From positions 101,848 to 123,275 of the forward strand of contig MNCI01037516.1 in the NCBI GenBank assembly GCA_015680685.1: DNA of 21,428 nucleotides, in the 5' to 3' direction. Below are positions 1 through 8,512 of this stretch, piece by piece. The notes under the pieces are model-generated. The model made no database searches. It saw only the letters and a list, made by a program, of their open reading frames with translations, and was not told the origin of the DNA. The stretch is from Gnetum montanum. Its lineage: Eukaryota > Streptophyta > Gnetopsida > Gnetales > Gnetaceae. The position numbers and the translations under genes are program-made. The stretch's first letter is position 1. Each line of letters opens with the position of its first letter.

Positions 1-411
1 CAATTTCTTGGCTTCCCTTGTTACAACCAATCCCCTCCCCTTGCATCTCAAACTGCATTTTCCCGATCCCATGTACTTTTGAAAATGGTGCGATGACACC
101 TAGCCAAGGGCTAATGGATAATGTTTGGTACTTGTTGGTTCATGGTGTTTTGCACTTCTTTGTCGACGCCTCTTAGGTATATTCCTCCAGACGTCAACAA
201 AGAGGGACCAATGAAACACCACTAATTTTGGCCTAACACTTTGAAACAAAAATAAATTAAGCCCTTTCAAGCATTCAGGAGGAAAAATTTGACTAATGCA
301 TGAAACTCAAGTCCAAGTTGCTCAAGCCAGCTTGATCACACTATTAAGCTAGCTTGTCCTTAGCGTGAGTAGCACCAATAGTTTCAAAATCAAATAAAAA
401 GTGGTCCAAAT
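1..411. other. Unassigned sequence before the tandem array
   Basis: No long open frame, RNA gene or repeat boundary is visible. From about 300 the text begins to share words with the array that follows (a 'gggtgcaag...atcctca' phrase), so the last 100 bases may be a very diverged first unit. It could be the 3' untranslated part of the same Gypsy-type element, but no integrase or RNase H residues can be read here. Confidence 0.4.
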
Positions 412-1720
412 TTGAGGGTGCAAGCCATCCTCAAGAGCCACTGATGTCCACTATAAGTCTTAGCATTCACGAGTCCAAATTTCAAGCTAGACTACACAGT
501 TTTTGTAGGTCACATTGGGCAGTCATGCTGGATGTGAACACAGCGTGACCAACACTAAGAGCCCCAAAACTAAGCCAAAACGACTTGATTTCAAGGGTGC
601 AAGTCCTCCTCAGGGTCCACTATTGATAACTATGGATCCTAGCCTTCAAAAATTCTAGATTTTAGCTCAAAATTGAAATTTTTTGAGGTCACAATGCAGG
701 TCATACTACAAGTCACGTTGGGCAGTAATGCTGGGTGTGACCAACTTTTAGAGCCTTAAAACTAAGCCAAAATGACTTTATCTCAAGGGTGAAAGTCATT
801 CTTAGGGTCCACTATTGATAACTATGGGTCCTAGCCTTCAAAAATTCTAGATTTCAGCTCAAAATTGCAAGTTTTTGAGGTCACATTGCAGGTCACGTTG
901 GGCAATCATGCTGGCCGTGACCACAGCGTGACCAACTTTTAGAGCCTCAAAATTGAGCCAAAATGACTTGATGTCAAAGGTGCAAGTCATCCTCAAAGTG
1001 TACTATTGATAACTATGGGTCCCAGCCTTCAAAACTTCTAGATTTCAGCTCAAAATTGTAAGTTTTTGTGGTCACACTGCAGGTCATACTGTAGGTCACG
1101 TTACGCAATCATGCTGGGCATGACCAACTTTTAGAGCCTCAAAACTGAGTCAAAACGACTTCATTTCAAGGGTGCAAGTCATCCTCAGGGTCCACTATTG
1201 ATAACTATGGGTCCCAACCTTCCGAAATTCCAGATTTTAGCTCAAAATTGCAAGTTTTTGAAGTCACACTATAGGTCATACTGCATGTCATGCTGGGCAT
1301 GACCACAGCATGACCATCTTTTAGAGCCTAAAAAAGTAGTCAAAACAACTTGATTTCAAGGGTTCAAGTCATCCTTAGGGTCCACTATTGATAACTATGG
1401 GTCCCAGCCTTCAGAAATTCCAGATTTTAGCTCAAAATTGCAAATTTTTGAGGTCACACTGCACGTCACGCTAGGTAGTCATGCTAGGCGTGACCACAGC
1501 GTGACCAACTTTTAGAGCCTTAAAACTGAGTCAAAATGAATTGATTTCAAGGGTTCAAGTTATCCTTAGGGTCCACTATTGATAACTTTGTGTTACAGCC
1601 TTCAAAAATTTGAGATTTCAACTCAAAATTCCAAGTTTTTGAGGTTATACTGCAGGTCACATTGCAGGTCACGTTGAGCGTGACCACAGCATGACCTACC
1701 CAAAATGGCTCTAAATTAGA
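412..1720. repeat. Tandem array, unit about 191 bp, about 7 copies
   Basis: The anchor TATTGATAACTATGG or a close variant starts at 621, 813, 1004, 1196, 1386 and 1577, giving spacings of 190-192 bp. A diverged first copy has its equivalent anchor near 452. Each unit repeats the same order: a 'ttcaagggtgcaagtcat' block, 'gggtccactattgat', 'ttctagattttagctcaaaatt', 'gtttttgaggtcac', then several GGTCAC/GTGACC words and 'caacttttagagcc'. Units differ by scattered substitutions and small indels, so the array is old. Short open frames here are by-products of the repeat. Known precedent: tandem arrays often arise in the 3' untranslated region of plant Gypsy elements just before the 3' LTR, and an LTR-like segment follows at 2101. 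Confidence 0.92.
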
Positions 1721-2100
1721 CATTTTCAAGCTCAAATTTCTAGATCCAAATGACACATAGGTAGGCAGTGGTACAAGCTTCAAAAAATTCAAAATTTGAT
1801 GTCAAAAATTACATTTTTTCTCACCTCAAGCTCAGGTCATGCTGGGGTCATGCCTAGCATGACTGCCCAATGTGACTGTAGCATGACTTCTAGTCAGAAT
1901 TGCACAAAGATCCTTCAAATGCATGCTGAAGACATGTGGAAGCCCAGAGAACTCACGATGGAAGCTCTGGTCAAAGAGAGATGCCTTGAACAGCCTCAAA
2001 TCAACATCTCAACATCCTTGTGCGGTTGGTCCATGGTCAAGCGAGTGGGGGTCAAATTTCTCTTGTTGTACATGTCATTGTAAATCCACATGTGTGGGCA
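1721..2100. other. Degenerate repeat tail between array and LTR-like region
   Basis: GGTCATGCTGGG and CATGACC words continue to about 1890 without regular spacing, so this looks like the decayed end of the 191-bp array. A purine run (GCGAGTGGGGG, about 2041-2051) could be a remnant polypurine tract, but it is 50 bp from the candidate LTR start. No coding function is claimed for the short plus-strand frames here. Confidence 0.45.
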
Positions 2101-3000
2101 TGTTAGACACTCATGTCTAAATTAAATGTACTTTCGTGGGCTTGAATAACCCATAAATTGTAAAATGCAATGTACCTAGTCAAGAATGTAGCTTGCCGAC
2201 ACACATCCAACTCGTGCACAACTGTCTGACACACATCCAACTCTCGCTAGCACGCATCCAACCTGAGCACAACTGTCCATTGGACACATGTCACCAGATC
2301 CAATTTTCTCTCATCTTCCAGTCGTTGATTCCATTCTTGAATTCCGTACCTGAGCCTAGCCCAACCCTATAAATACCCTGTCAATTCACATAAATCAGGG
2401 TTGGCAATTAGGGACATGAGTAATTCTGAGAAAGTACAAAACCTACAATCCTTGGGCGCTCGGCACACCTAACTTTTGGCATCCAAGAATTTCTCACATT
2501 CATCACATTACATCATCACGTTATCATGTTACATCACCCCGGGGCTAGGTGTTTGACCTGCCATCTACACGCAGCTACGCTTTGACCGGTGCACATCTTT
2601 TCTAAGCAATACATTATTTCCATTTTGCCAACCAAACATTATTTTCATTTTCTATTTCATGTTCTATTTTTATGTTTTGTTTACATTTTTTCTTACATTC
2701 AGTTTACGTTTGATTTATATTTTACGTTTTCTTTACACCTTACGTTCTTACGTTTTACGGCTCATGTTTACATTTTATGTGCATTTACACATTCTAAGAC
2801 ATCATTTACAATAACCCTAGTGCTAACCATAGCTTACACTTGGGGAAGTCCTTGGTTGATTTTTGTGCAGACCATCCAAGGCACTCTATCTTTGTTTACT
2901 TTTCTAGCTTGCCCTCAGGTGAAGGCAAGATCAGCTGTGGCTACTCGACAATCTTTCGATGTCTATTTCCCTTCCAGCCTCACACTAACGATTTAGGTCA
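2101..3000 (+). mobile_element. LTR-like region of a Gypsy-type retrotransposon (boundaries approximate)
   Basis: The segment begins with TGTTAGACACTCATGTCTAA, a typical TG start whose TTAGAC/GTCTAA ends are inverted. It contains a good core promoter (CCCTATAAATACCC) followed by C-rich then very T-rich leader sequence, as in plant LTR U3-R-U5. The distal part (about 2790-2995) reads like the end of a long LTR, but no second copy exists in the window to fix the 3' boundary, and no clear primer-binding site follows. The 135-residue plus-strand frame across 2589-2996 is a low-complexity shadow of T-rich DNA. The right end is cut by copia sequence at about 3003. Confidence 0.5.
2368..2375 (+). 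promoter_or_regulatory. TATA box of the Gypsy-like LTR
   Basis: TATAAATA sits in a C-rich setting (CAACCCTATAAATACCCTG), with transcription expected roughly 30 bp downstream. It is the best plus-strand core promoter in the first 3 kb and supports reading 2101-3000 as an LTR. Confidence 0.6.
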
Positions 3001-3002
3001 GT

Positions 3003-4030
3003 ACAGCTGGTTTCTAGAAGTGTCCATCTGAATATGCTTTGTATGTGAAGACTAATGATTTTGGTGATATATTATTACTATGTATTTATGTTGATGATCT
3101 AATATTCATAGGCAATAATCTTAGAATGATTGAAGATTTCAAGAAGTCCATGATGCATGAGTTCAAAATGACAGATCTTGGCCTCATGTCATATTTCCTT
3201 GGCATTGAAGTAGTTCAAAGAGAAGGGATTTTTATTTGTGAAAAGAGGTATGCTATTGAACTCTTGAGGAAGTTTCATATGCAAGATTGTAATCCTATGA
3301 GAACTCCCATGGAGGTTGGCACAAAATTGTCAAAGAATGAAGAAGGTGTAGTTGTTGATTCAGCTTATTTCAAGCAAATTGTTGAGAGTTTGAAATACCT
3401 CACATGCAGAAGGCCAAACATCTCTTATGTTGTTGGTTTGACTAGTAGGTATTTGGAATCTCCTCATCAACCTCATATTCAGGTGGCCAAAAGATTCTTG
3501 TGGTACCTAAAGGGAACCTATGATCATGGCTTATTATATTCCTCATTTAATAATTGTTCTCTTATAGGGTATTTTGATAGTGATTATGGTGGAGATTTAG
3601 ATGACCAGAAAAGCACTTCTGGTTATTATTTTAATTTTGGTGCTATAGCTTGTTCATGGTCATCTAAAAAGCAAACCATAGTTACACTTTCAACTTGTGA
3701 GGCAGAATATGTTTTGTCACTTGAAGTGCATGTCAAGTAATATGGTTAGGCAATGTAATGAGCCAAATCCATGCTCCAGTCAAGAGGCTAGTGAAGATCT
3801 TTGTTAATATTTCTACAATTAACTTGTCAAAGAATCCTATCACACATGGAAGAAGTAAACACATTGACATATGCTATCATTTTCTAAGAGATCAAGTTGG
3901 AAAGAAAGTGATTCAGTTAGTGTGTTGCAAGTCCCAAGACCAAGTGGTGAACATTCTCACCAAGCCATTGAAGTATGATACCTTTTCCAAATTAAAGTGT
4001 ATGCTTGGAATGATGGTTTTTCCAAATTAG
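3003..4030 (+). pseudogene. Ty1/copia pol fragment: reverse transcriptase C-terminus plus RNase H
   Basis: This is the 3' third of a copia polyprotein, which copies element RNA into DNA and degrades the RNA strand. The frame becomes recognisable at about 3009 (GF-stop-KCPSEYALYVK; the TAG at 3015 sits where Gln is plausible) and is open from the Met codon at 3039 to 3740. Numbering from that Met, the polymerase motif YVDD is at residues 17-20, then 'MSYFLGIEV', then the RNase H region with 'GYFDSDYGGDLDDQKSTSGY' and 'TLSTCEAEY'. A one-base shift near 3725-3740 moves the rest to another frame (3758-4030), which continues with 'INLSKNPITHGRSKHID' and 'VNILTKPL', the usual copia C-terminal words. 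Gag, protease, integrase and the RT fingers are absent because the 5' side is replaced by Gypsy-like LTR sequence. The frameshift, stop and truncation make it non-functional. It is followed directly by its own polypurine tract and LTR. Confidence 0.93.
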
Positions 4031-4033
4031 GAT

Positions 4034-4043
4034 TAAGGGGGAA
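4034..4043 (+). promoter_or_regulatory. Polypurine tract of the copia element
   Basis: AAGGGGGAA lies immediately before the TG that opens the LTR and shortly after the pol stop codon. This is the plus-strand priming site expected at this place in a copia element. Confidence 0.85.
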
Positions 4044-4061
4044 TGTTAGTTATTAATCATG

Positions 4062-4246
4062 TTTCTGTTACAAGAATCAGTTTAAGTTATGGTTGAGTCT
4101 ATTAGTAATTCTAACCTCTAGGCTTAGCTAGAAAAGAATGAGAGTTAATTCTATTTCTGTTACAAGAATTAGTTTAAGTTTAATGGGTTATCATGATGTA
4201 ATTCTAACCTCCAGGTTTAGTTAGAAAAAGAATGGGAGTTTGATGA
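4062..4246 (+). repeat. Two tandem copies of a 92-93 bp U3 block
   Basis: TTTCTGTTACAAGAAT starts at 4062 and again at 4154. The second half, 'aattctaacctc(t/c)aggcttag(c/t)tagaaaa', recurs at about 4107 and 4200. The copies differ by substitutions and short indels. The block ends a few bases before the TATA palindrome, the usual place for LTR enhancer repeats. Confidence 0.88.
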
Positions 4247-4251
4247 ACTTA

Positions 4252-4268
4252 GCCTATTATAAATAGGC
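4252..4268 (+). promoter_or_regulatory. Palindromic TATA box of the copia LTR
   Basis: GCCTATT-ATA-AATAGGC is a perfect 7-bp inverted repeat with a 3-nt centre, and the TATAAAT core spans its middle. It is 50 bp upstream of AATAAAA, which fits a compact U3-R-U5 arrangement. Confidence 0.8.
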
Positions 4269-4376
4269 CATTTGATAGTAGCTTTGATGTACCACATCGA
4301 AATAAAATATTTCTATTTCTCCTCATATCTACTCTATTCTTGCACCTGTTATTTTGTTCCATGTTAATTCTTATCA

Positions 4377-4845
4377 CTCTTAGACATCATTTTTGGTATC
4401 CACACCCGCTGTAATTGACATGTCTTGTTTTTATATGATGTACCAAGCTTCTATCTTCATCCCCATAATAAGACATACAAGCTTGTAATTTCATGGTGGT
4501 TATTAACCATTTAACCTGGACAAAGTAACAAACTAGGCAGTACCCTCCTTTTCTCAAGCATAAATATTGCCAAAGCAAAAAATGATATCATTTGCATTTC
4601 ATGTGCATGGTGCCAAGCCCAGAGTTTCATACTACCATAAATTTCTTAAAATCCCAAGCTCTTCATAGTTGGTTTTACAAAATGACTTACAAGGCAACCT
4701 CAACTCTTTCTAATATAATCATAGTTTTTTTATTTATCATATTTTTTCTATATTTGTAATTGCAAATAAATTTTTCACATTTTATTTGTGGAAGAAACTA
4801 AACTTAAAAAATTAATAAATGAGGTTATTTTAAGGAAATGAATGC
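4377..4845. other. AT-rich spacer
   Basis: Flank of the copia LTR. The only longer frame (minus, 4387-4578) has no recognisable motif, and I see no RNA gene or repeat boundary. Confidence 0.5.
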
Positions 4846-4905
4846 ATTAACAGTTGAACATCCAAGGTAAAAGCCTTGCACTTTGTCCACTAAGCTAAAC
4901 ATATA
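4846..4905 (-). repeat. tRNA-Lys-like SINE head or tRNA pseudogene
   Basis: Read on the minus strand, this has an A-box-like TAGCTTAGTGG, then GTGCAAGGCTTTTACCTTGG, matching the anticodon arm of plant tRNA-Lys(UUU) (CAAGG/CCTTG stem, one loop A missing), then a B-box-like GTTCAACTG. Spacing between the two boxes is tRNA-like. The acceptor stem does not pair and the A box is imperfect, so it is not a working tRNA. A tRNA-derived SINE head driven by an internal RNA polymerase III promoter is the likeliest reading. The AT-rich tail on the minus-strand side (toward 4740) would be the body, but its end is unclear. Confidence 0.55.
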
Positions 4906-5609
4906 CCATAGCTACATCTACAAGTTGCATAAAACATTAAAATAAGAACCCGTACAAGTTGGCCTTTCATGTATTTGTTCATAGAGACAAGTAAATTCTT
5001 AGCCATCTCTGTTTTAACATTTAGTGAAGAAATCAAGCCTGACAGCATATCATGTGTGGAAAAAACTACCATCCTCCTTAAACCCTTCTAGATATTTTTT
5101 CCTACTACTTTTTATAAAATTAAAATACAAACTTTTATTAGGTTCCTAAACTCTTTGGGCTTAATGTAGAGAAGAAATTTATATAATATGATATGAATTT
5201 TAAAAATATTATTAAAAATTTACAAATTTTTCTGAAACAAATCAACCAAATTTCCGACCATAATAGTTCGCTTATGTATAATATGCTTAAATGTAGGATA
5301 TTGGAAGAGAATATCGTGTTTATGTTCAATGCTATTTATATTGCATAATAGCATATGTTCTTCAAGAGAAATTTTGAGTCATCTACTTCTTTCAACTCTC
5401 AAATGATGAGATACTATTCCTAGAGTGCTAATTATGCCTCACAAATACTAAAGAACAAAAAATAGTTTGCCTTGTGAATTAAGGTCTCCTCTAATTCTAT
5501 TTAAATAAAAAATATATTTTTTTCAAATCCTTGAACATTTTCTTAAAGTTTCTGAAATACAATTTGTTTCACTAAATTGCAGTCTTATTTAGGATCATAA
5601 GAAAGATAT
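4906..5609. other. AT-rich spacer
   Basis: No gene is visible. Minus-strand frames at 4890-5072 and 5138-5329 are short, AT-driven and without motifs. The right edge is set by the LTR that starts at 5610. Confidence 0.5.
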
Positions 5610-5700
5610 TGTTGTGGTCAATCTTACCCATGCTATCACACGAGGACGTGATCAACAAAACTATCCTATAAAATCATATACCATTTTGCCAATCAATGTT

Positions 5701-5876
5701 AATGTGTGGGAAGGTGGATCAATGTGTGGGAAGGTGAACTGACGTGAAAGGAGGTGGACCAATGTGCATGAAGGTGGATTAACATGCAAGAAGGTGGACC
5801 GACATGTGGGAAGGTAAACCAACATGCGGGGAGGTGGACCGATGTGTAGGAAGGTGGACTGAAGGGGAGGTGAAAC
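5701..5876. repeat. 20-bp minisatellite in left LTR, about 9 units
   Basis: Units of the form (A/G)A(T/C)(G/A)TG(T/C)GGGAAGGTGGAC(C/T) follow each other at exactly 20 bp for eight units (5701-5860); a shorter ninth (GAAGGGGAGGTGAAAC) closes the array. It ends about 17 bp before the TATA box. Confidence 0.93.
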
Positions 5877-5892
5877 GTTACTACTAGGCGGC

Positions 5893-5899
5893 TATAAAG
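5893..5899 (+). promoter_or_regulatory. TATA box, left LTR
   Basis: TATAAAG in GGCTATAAAGTAGAGAA is conserved in the right LTR at 7594, just 3' of the minisatellite in both copies. This marks the likely U3/R region. Confidence 0.6.
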
Positions 5900-6341
5900 T
5901 AGAGAACGAAGATGATGTTAGAGGAGGGGAGGAGTAAGGGCCTTCTTAACAAATTAGGCTCTCTTCCTGAACATCTATGTCTCTCTTCATTGAAAATCAT
6001 GAAGATGGGTAGGGGGTCTCCAACAGCTAAGAAATCAATGGATGATAATTTTCTCTCTCTTTCTTCTCTTATTTTTCATGGGGAAATAGCAATGTAGCTG
6101 ATGTGCATGGATGGTGGCCACGACAAGTGGGTACTGTAGTCTTGTTTCTTTATTCTTGACAACAAATTGATAATAGTCAGTAGCGACAGAGATGCATGGA
6201 CAATGGTCAACAATCTTAGTAGAAAACCAAGAGGCAGCGATTTTCTTTTTCCTTTTTCCAACGGACCCATGACAGTGGCAGATGTAGGATTGGAGATAGC
6301 AATGCATCTACCGATACATGATAGCAAGATCTAGCAACTCG

Positions 6342-6342
6342 T

Positions 6343-6391
<49 letters not shown>
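6342..6391. repeat. (CT)n microsatellite
   Basis: About 50 bp of near-pure CT dinucleotide with one interruption (CTTTCT). The right LTR has only a short interrupted CT run at the same place (about 7990-8008), so the tract expanded or shrank after the LTRs were made. The Arg/Glu-rich minus-strand frame here is its shadow. Confidence 0.95.
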
Positions 6392-6393
<2 letters not shown>

Positions 6394-6898
6394 GCTATGG
6401 TGTTATAGTAGTTGATAATAGTAGTTGCAGGCATGGATTCTATAATTTCATTCTATTTTTGGTAAGTGGTGCATTTGTGGAAGGGTTCTCCAAATAGTGA
6501 CAAATTTCTCTATCTCGTGTTGGCAATGGGGCACATCCTATCTATGTGTTAAAGATGTGTTAGCAAGCCCCATCATCCATCCTCTTCTCTCTCTCTCCCT
6601 CCTCCAACAGCTATAGGCAACATTGGCTATGACAATGTTCATAATGGATTGACGATGAATAGCAGCAGTAGCTAAGAAGTAGAAAATTTTATTATTCTTA
6701 CCTTTTGTATTCTTGAATTTGAGACACTCATTCTAATTAAAATTCCTATTTATTTTTTACTATTTTCAAAAGGCCACGTATCCCTCTCTAGCTAAGACTA
6801 TTCCTAGGTTTCCATACCCATATAGGAGGTGCCCTAGGCAATAGTCTCCTCAAATGATTTTTCCCCCTAGTGTTGGTGTGTCCAAAATTTATGCATCA

Positions 6899-7308
6899 AT
6901 ACTTTTGGGTGTTAGAAGGAGGGCCTTTCTCTTGCCTTTTTTTTATTAGCTCTTCTTGCCATTTTCTTGTGGCTATTTCATTTTCCGATATTATCTTGGA
7001 ACCTATTGAATTTTTTTAAAAAACCTTTGTCTTTAGAGCCTTTTTTTTTTTGCCTTTCTTATGCTTACTATTTTCTAAAAATTGTTGTTACCTAAACCTT
7101 TTTTTCATAACCATCATTTCCTAGTCCCATTTTCAAATTTTTGATATTGGCAATTCTTACCTGAGTTCTAACTTGAGTGAGGTAGTTTTATTATTCAATT
7201 TTAAATTCATTTTTCTAAAATTTTTCTTATTTTATTATATTTATTTTAAGATTTTATGGTTTTTGTTACTCCTTGCACTTGCATGCAATTTTTTGTTAGG
7301 GGGTTAAG
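6899..7308 (+). other. T-rich core of the non-coding LTR element, with polypurine tract
   Basis: About 410 bp, strongly T-rich, with repeated 'cttgcc(a)ttttt' phrases and no coding signal on either strand. It ends in GTTAGGGGGTTAAG (7295-7308), the candidate polypurine tract touching the right LTR. No match to the common initiator-Met primer site follows 6898. Confidence 0.6.
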
Positions 7309-7399
7309 TGTTGTGGCCAATCTCGCCCATGCTATCACACGAGGACATGATCAACAAAACTATCCTATAAAATCATATACCAGTTTACCAAGTAATGTT

Positions 7400-7580
7400 A
7401 ACGTGCGAGAAGGTCGACCGATGTGCGAAAAGGTGAATGGTGTGCGGAGAGGTGGACCAATGTGTGAGAAGGTGGACCATGTGCAAGAAGGTGGACTAAC
7501 ATGTGGGAAGGTGAACCAACATGCGAGGAGGTGGATTGACATGTGGGAAGGTGGACTGACATGAGGGGAGGTGAAATGTC
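7400..7580. repeat. 20-bp minisatellite in right LTR, about 9 units
   Basis: Nine units of 19-20 bp with the same consensus as 5701-5876, e.g. AACATGTGGGAAGGTGAACC. Two units have lost one base. The 102-residue plus-strand frame over 7256-7564 with repeating 'MCEKV' words is only the translation of this repeat. Confidence 0.93.
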
Positions 7581-7593
7581 ACTAGTAGGTAGC

Positions 7594-7600
7594 TATAAAG
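7594..7600 (+). promoter_or_regulatory. TATA box, right LTR
   Basis: TATAAAG in AGCTATAAAGTAGAGAATG, the counterpart of 5893-5899. Confidence 0.6.
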
Positions 7601-8512
7601 TAGAGAATGAAGATTATGTTAGAGGAGGGAGAAGTGAGGGCCTCCTTAACAAATTAGGCTCTCTTCTCGAACAGCTAAGAAACCAACGGACAATGATTTT
7701 CTCTCTCTCTCTTCTCCTATTTTTTCTGGGGCAATAGCAACGTAGCTGATGTGCACAGATGGTAGGCATGGCAAGAAAGTTTTGTAGTTCTATTTCTTTA
7801 TTCTTGGTAATAGATCAACGATAGTCAACAAGGACCTAGTGGCATGGACGACGATCAACAATATTAGTAGAAAACCAAAAGGTAGTAGTTTTCTTTTCCC
7901 TTTTCCTAGTGGACCCATGATGGTGGCAAATGTAGGATTGGAGATAGTAATGAATCTACTGGCACATGATAGTGGGATCTAGTGGCTTGTTCTCTCTCTT
8001 TCTCTCTACTATGATGTTGTAGCAATTGATAGTAGTAGTTGCAACCACGAGTTCTATAGTTTCATTCTATTTTTGGTAGGTGGTGCATCTGCAATTAGGT
8101 TCTTCAAATAGGGACAACATTTCCTATCTCATGTTGGCAATGAGGCACATCTTGTTTATGCGTCACATATGTGCTAGTGGGCCCCTTCATCTAGCCTCTT
8201 CTCTCTCTCTCCTTCCTTTGGCGTCTATAGGCAGTGTTGGCTATGACAGTGTCCACAATGGACTAACAATGAAAAGTGGCGGTAGCTGAGAAGTAAGGAT
8301 ATTTTTGTTTTGGTTACCTTTTGTACTCTTGAATTTGAGACACTAATTTCAATTACAATTCCTTTTTTTTTTACTATTTTCAAAAGGCCACATGGCCCTC
8401 TCTAACTGAGACTATTCCCACGTTTTCGTACCCATACAAGAGGCACCCTAGGTAATAGTCTCCTCAAATGAGTTTTTTCCGTAGTGTTGGTGCATCCAAA
8501 ATCTATGCATCA

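Larger units (their letters stand above)
4044..4376 (+). mobile_element. 3' LTR of the truncated copia element
   Basis: It opens with TGTTAG directly after the polypurine tract and probably ends in ...TTCTTATCA, about 333 bp. It contains a duplicated U3 block, a TATA box at the centre of a palindrome, and AATAAAA at 4301-4307 about 45 bp downstream as the likely polyadenylation signal. The 5' LTR is not in the window, so the 3' end (CA at 4375-4376) rests only on the CA rule, and no target-site duplication can be checked. Confidence 0.8.
5610..6898 (+). repeat. Left LTR of the non-coding element
   Basis: About 1289 bp. In order: conserved head with 'tatcacacgaggac', nine 20-bp minisatellite units, TATA box at 5893, a transcribed part with many CT runs, a (CT)n microsatellite at about 6342-6391, and the tail 'caatagtctcctcaaatga...gtgttggtg' to ATGCATCA. 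It is 85 bp longer than the right copy, partly from a block of about 50 bp near 5975-6025 that the right copy lacks and partly from the longer (CT)n tract. Confidence 0.78.
5610..8512 (+). mobile_element. Non-coding LTR retroelement (two LTRs, 410-bp core)
   Basis: Two direct copies, 5610-6898 and 7309-8512, begin TGTTGTGG(T/C)CAATC and end (T/C)ATGCATCA, so they obey the TG...CA rule. A purine-rich GTTAGGGGGTTAAG lies directly before the second copy, as a polypurine tract should. The core between them has no gag or pol residues. The element must therefore have depended on enzymes from another element, or be the remnant of a large internal deletion. No convincing primer-binding site follows the first LTR and no clear 5-bp target duplication is seen (GATAT before, ATAGA after). 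It could instead be a local duplication of some other repeat, but the polypurine tract and TG/CA ends favour an LTR element. Confidence 0.72.
7309..8512 (+). repeat. Right LTR of the non-coding element
   Basis: About 1204 bp, the direct copy of 5610-6898 with the same order of parts (head, minisatellite, TATA, CT-rich section, tail). By eye the copies share clearly more than 80% of bases outside the minisatellite. The minisatellite units have changed independently. Confidence 0.78.

Noticed and set aside
412-1720. CRISPR array
   Set aside because: The whole unit of about 191 bp is repeated with no unique spacers, and the context is a plant nuclear repeat.
2589-2996. 135-residue plus-strand open frame
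   Set aside because: It lies in T-rich LTR-like sequence, its translation is Phe/Leu/Tyr low complexity, and no motif is seen.
4846-4905. Functional tRNA-Lys gene
   Set aside because: No acceptor stem pairing, one base missing from the anticodon loop, and an imperfect A box.
6216-6434. Arg/Glu repeat protein on the minus strand
   Set aside because: Shadow of the (CT)n microsatellite.
7256-7564. 102-residue frame with repeating MCEKV-like words
   Set aside because: It is the translation of the 20-bp minisatellite, whose unit is not a multiple of three and which differs in frame and units between the two LTRs.
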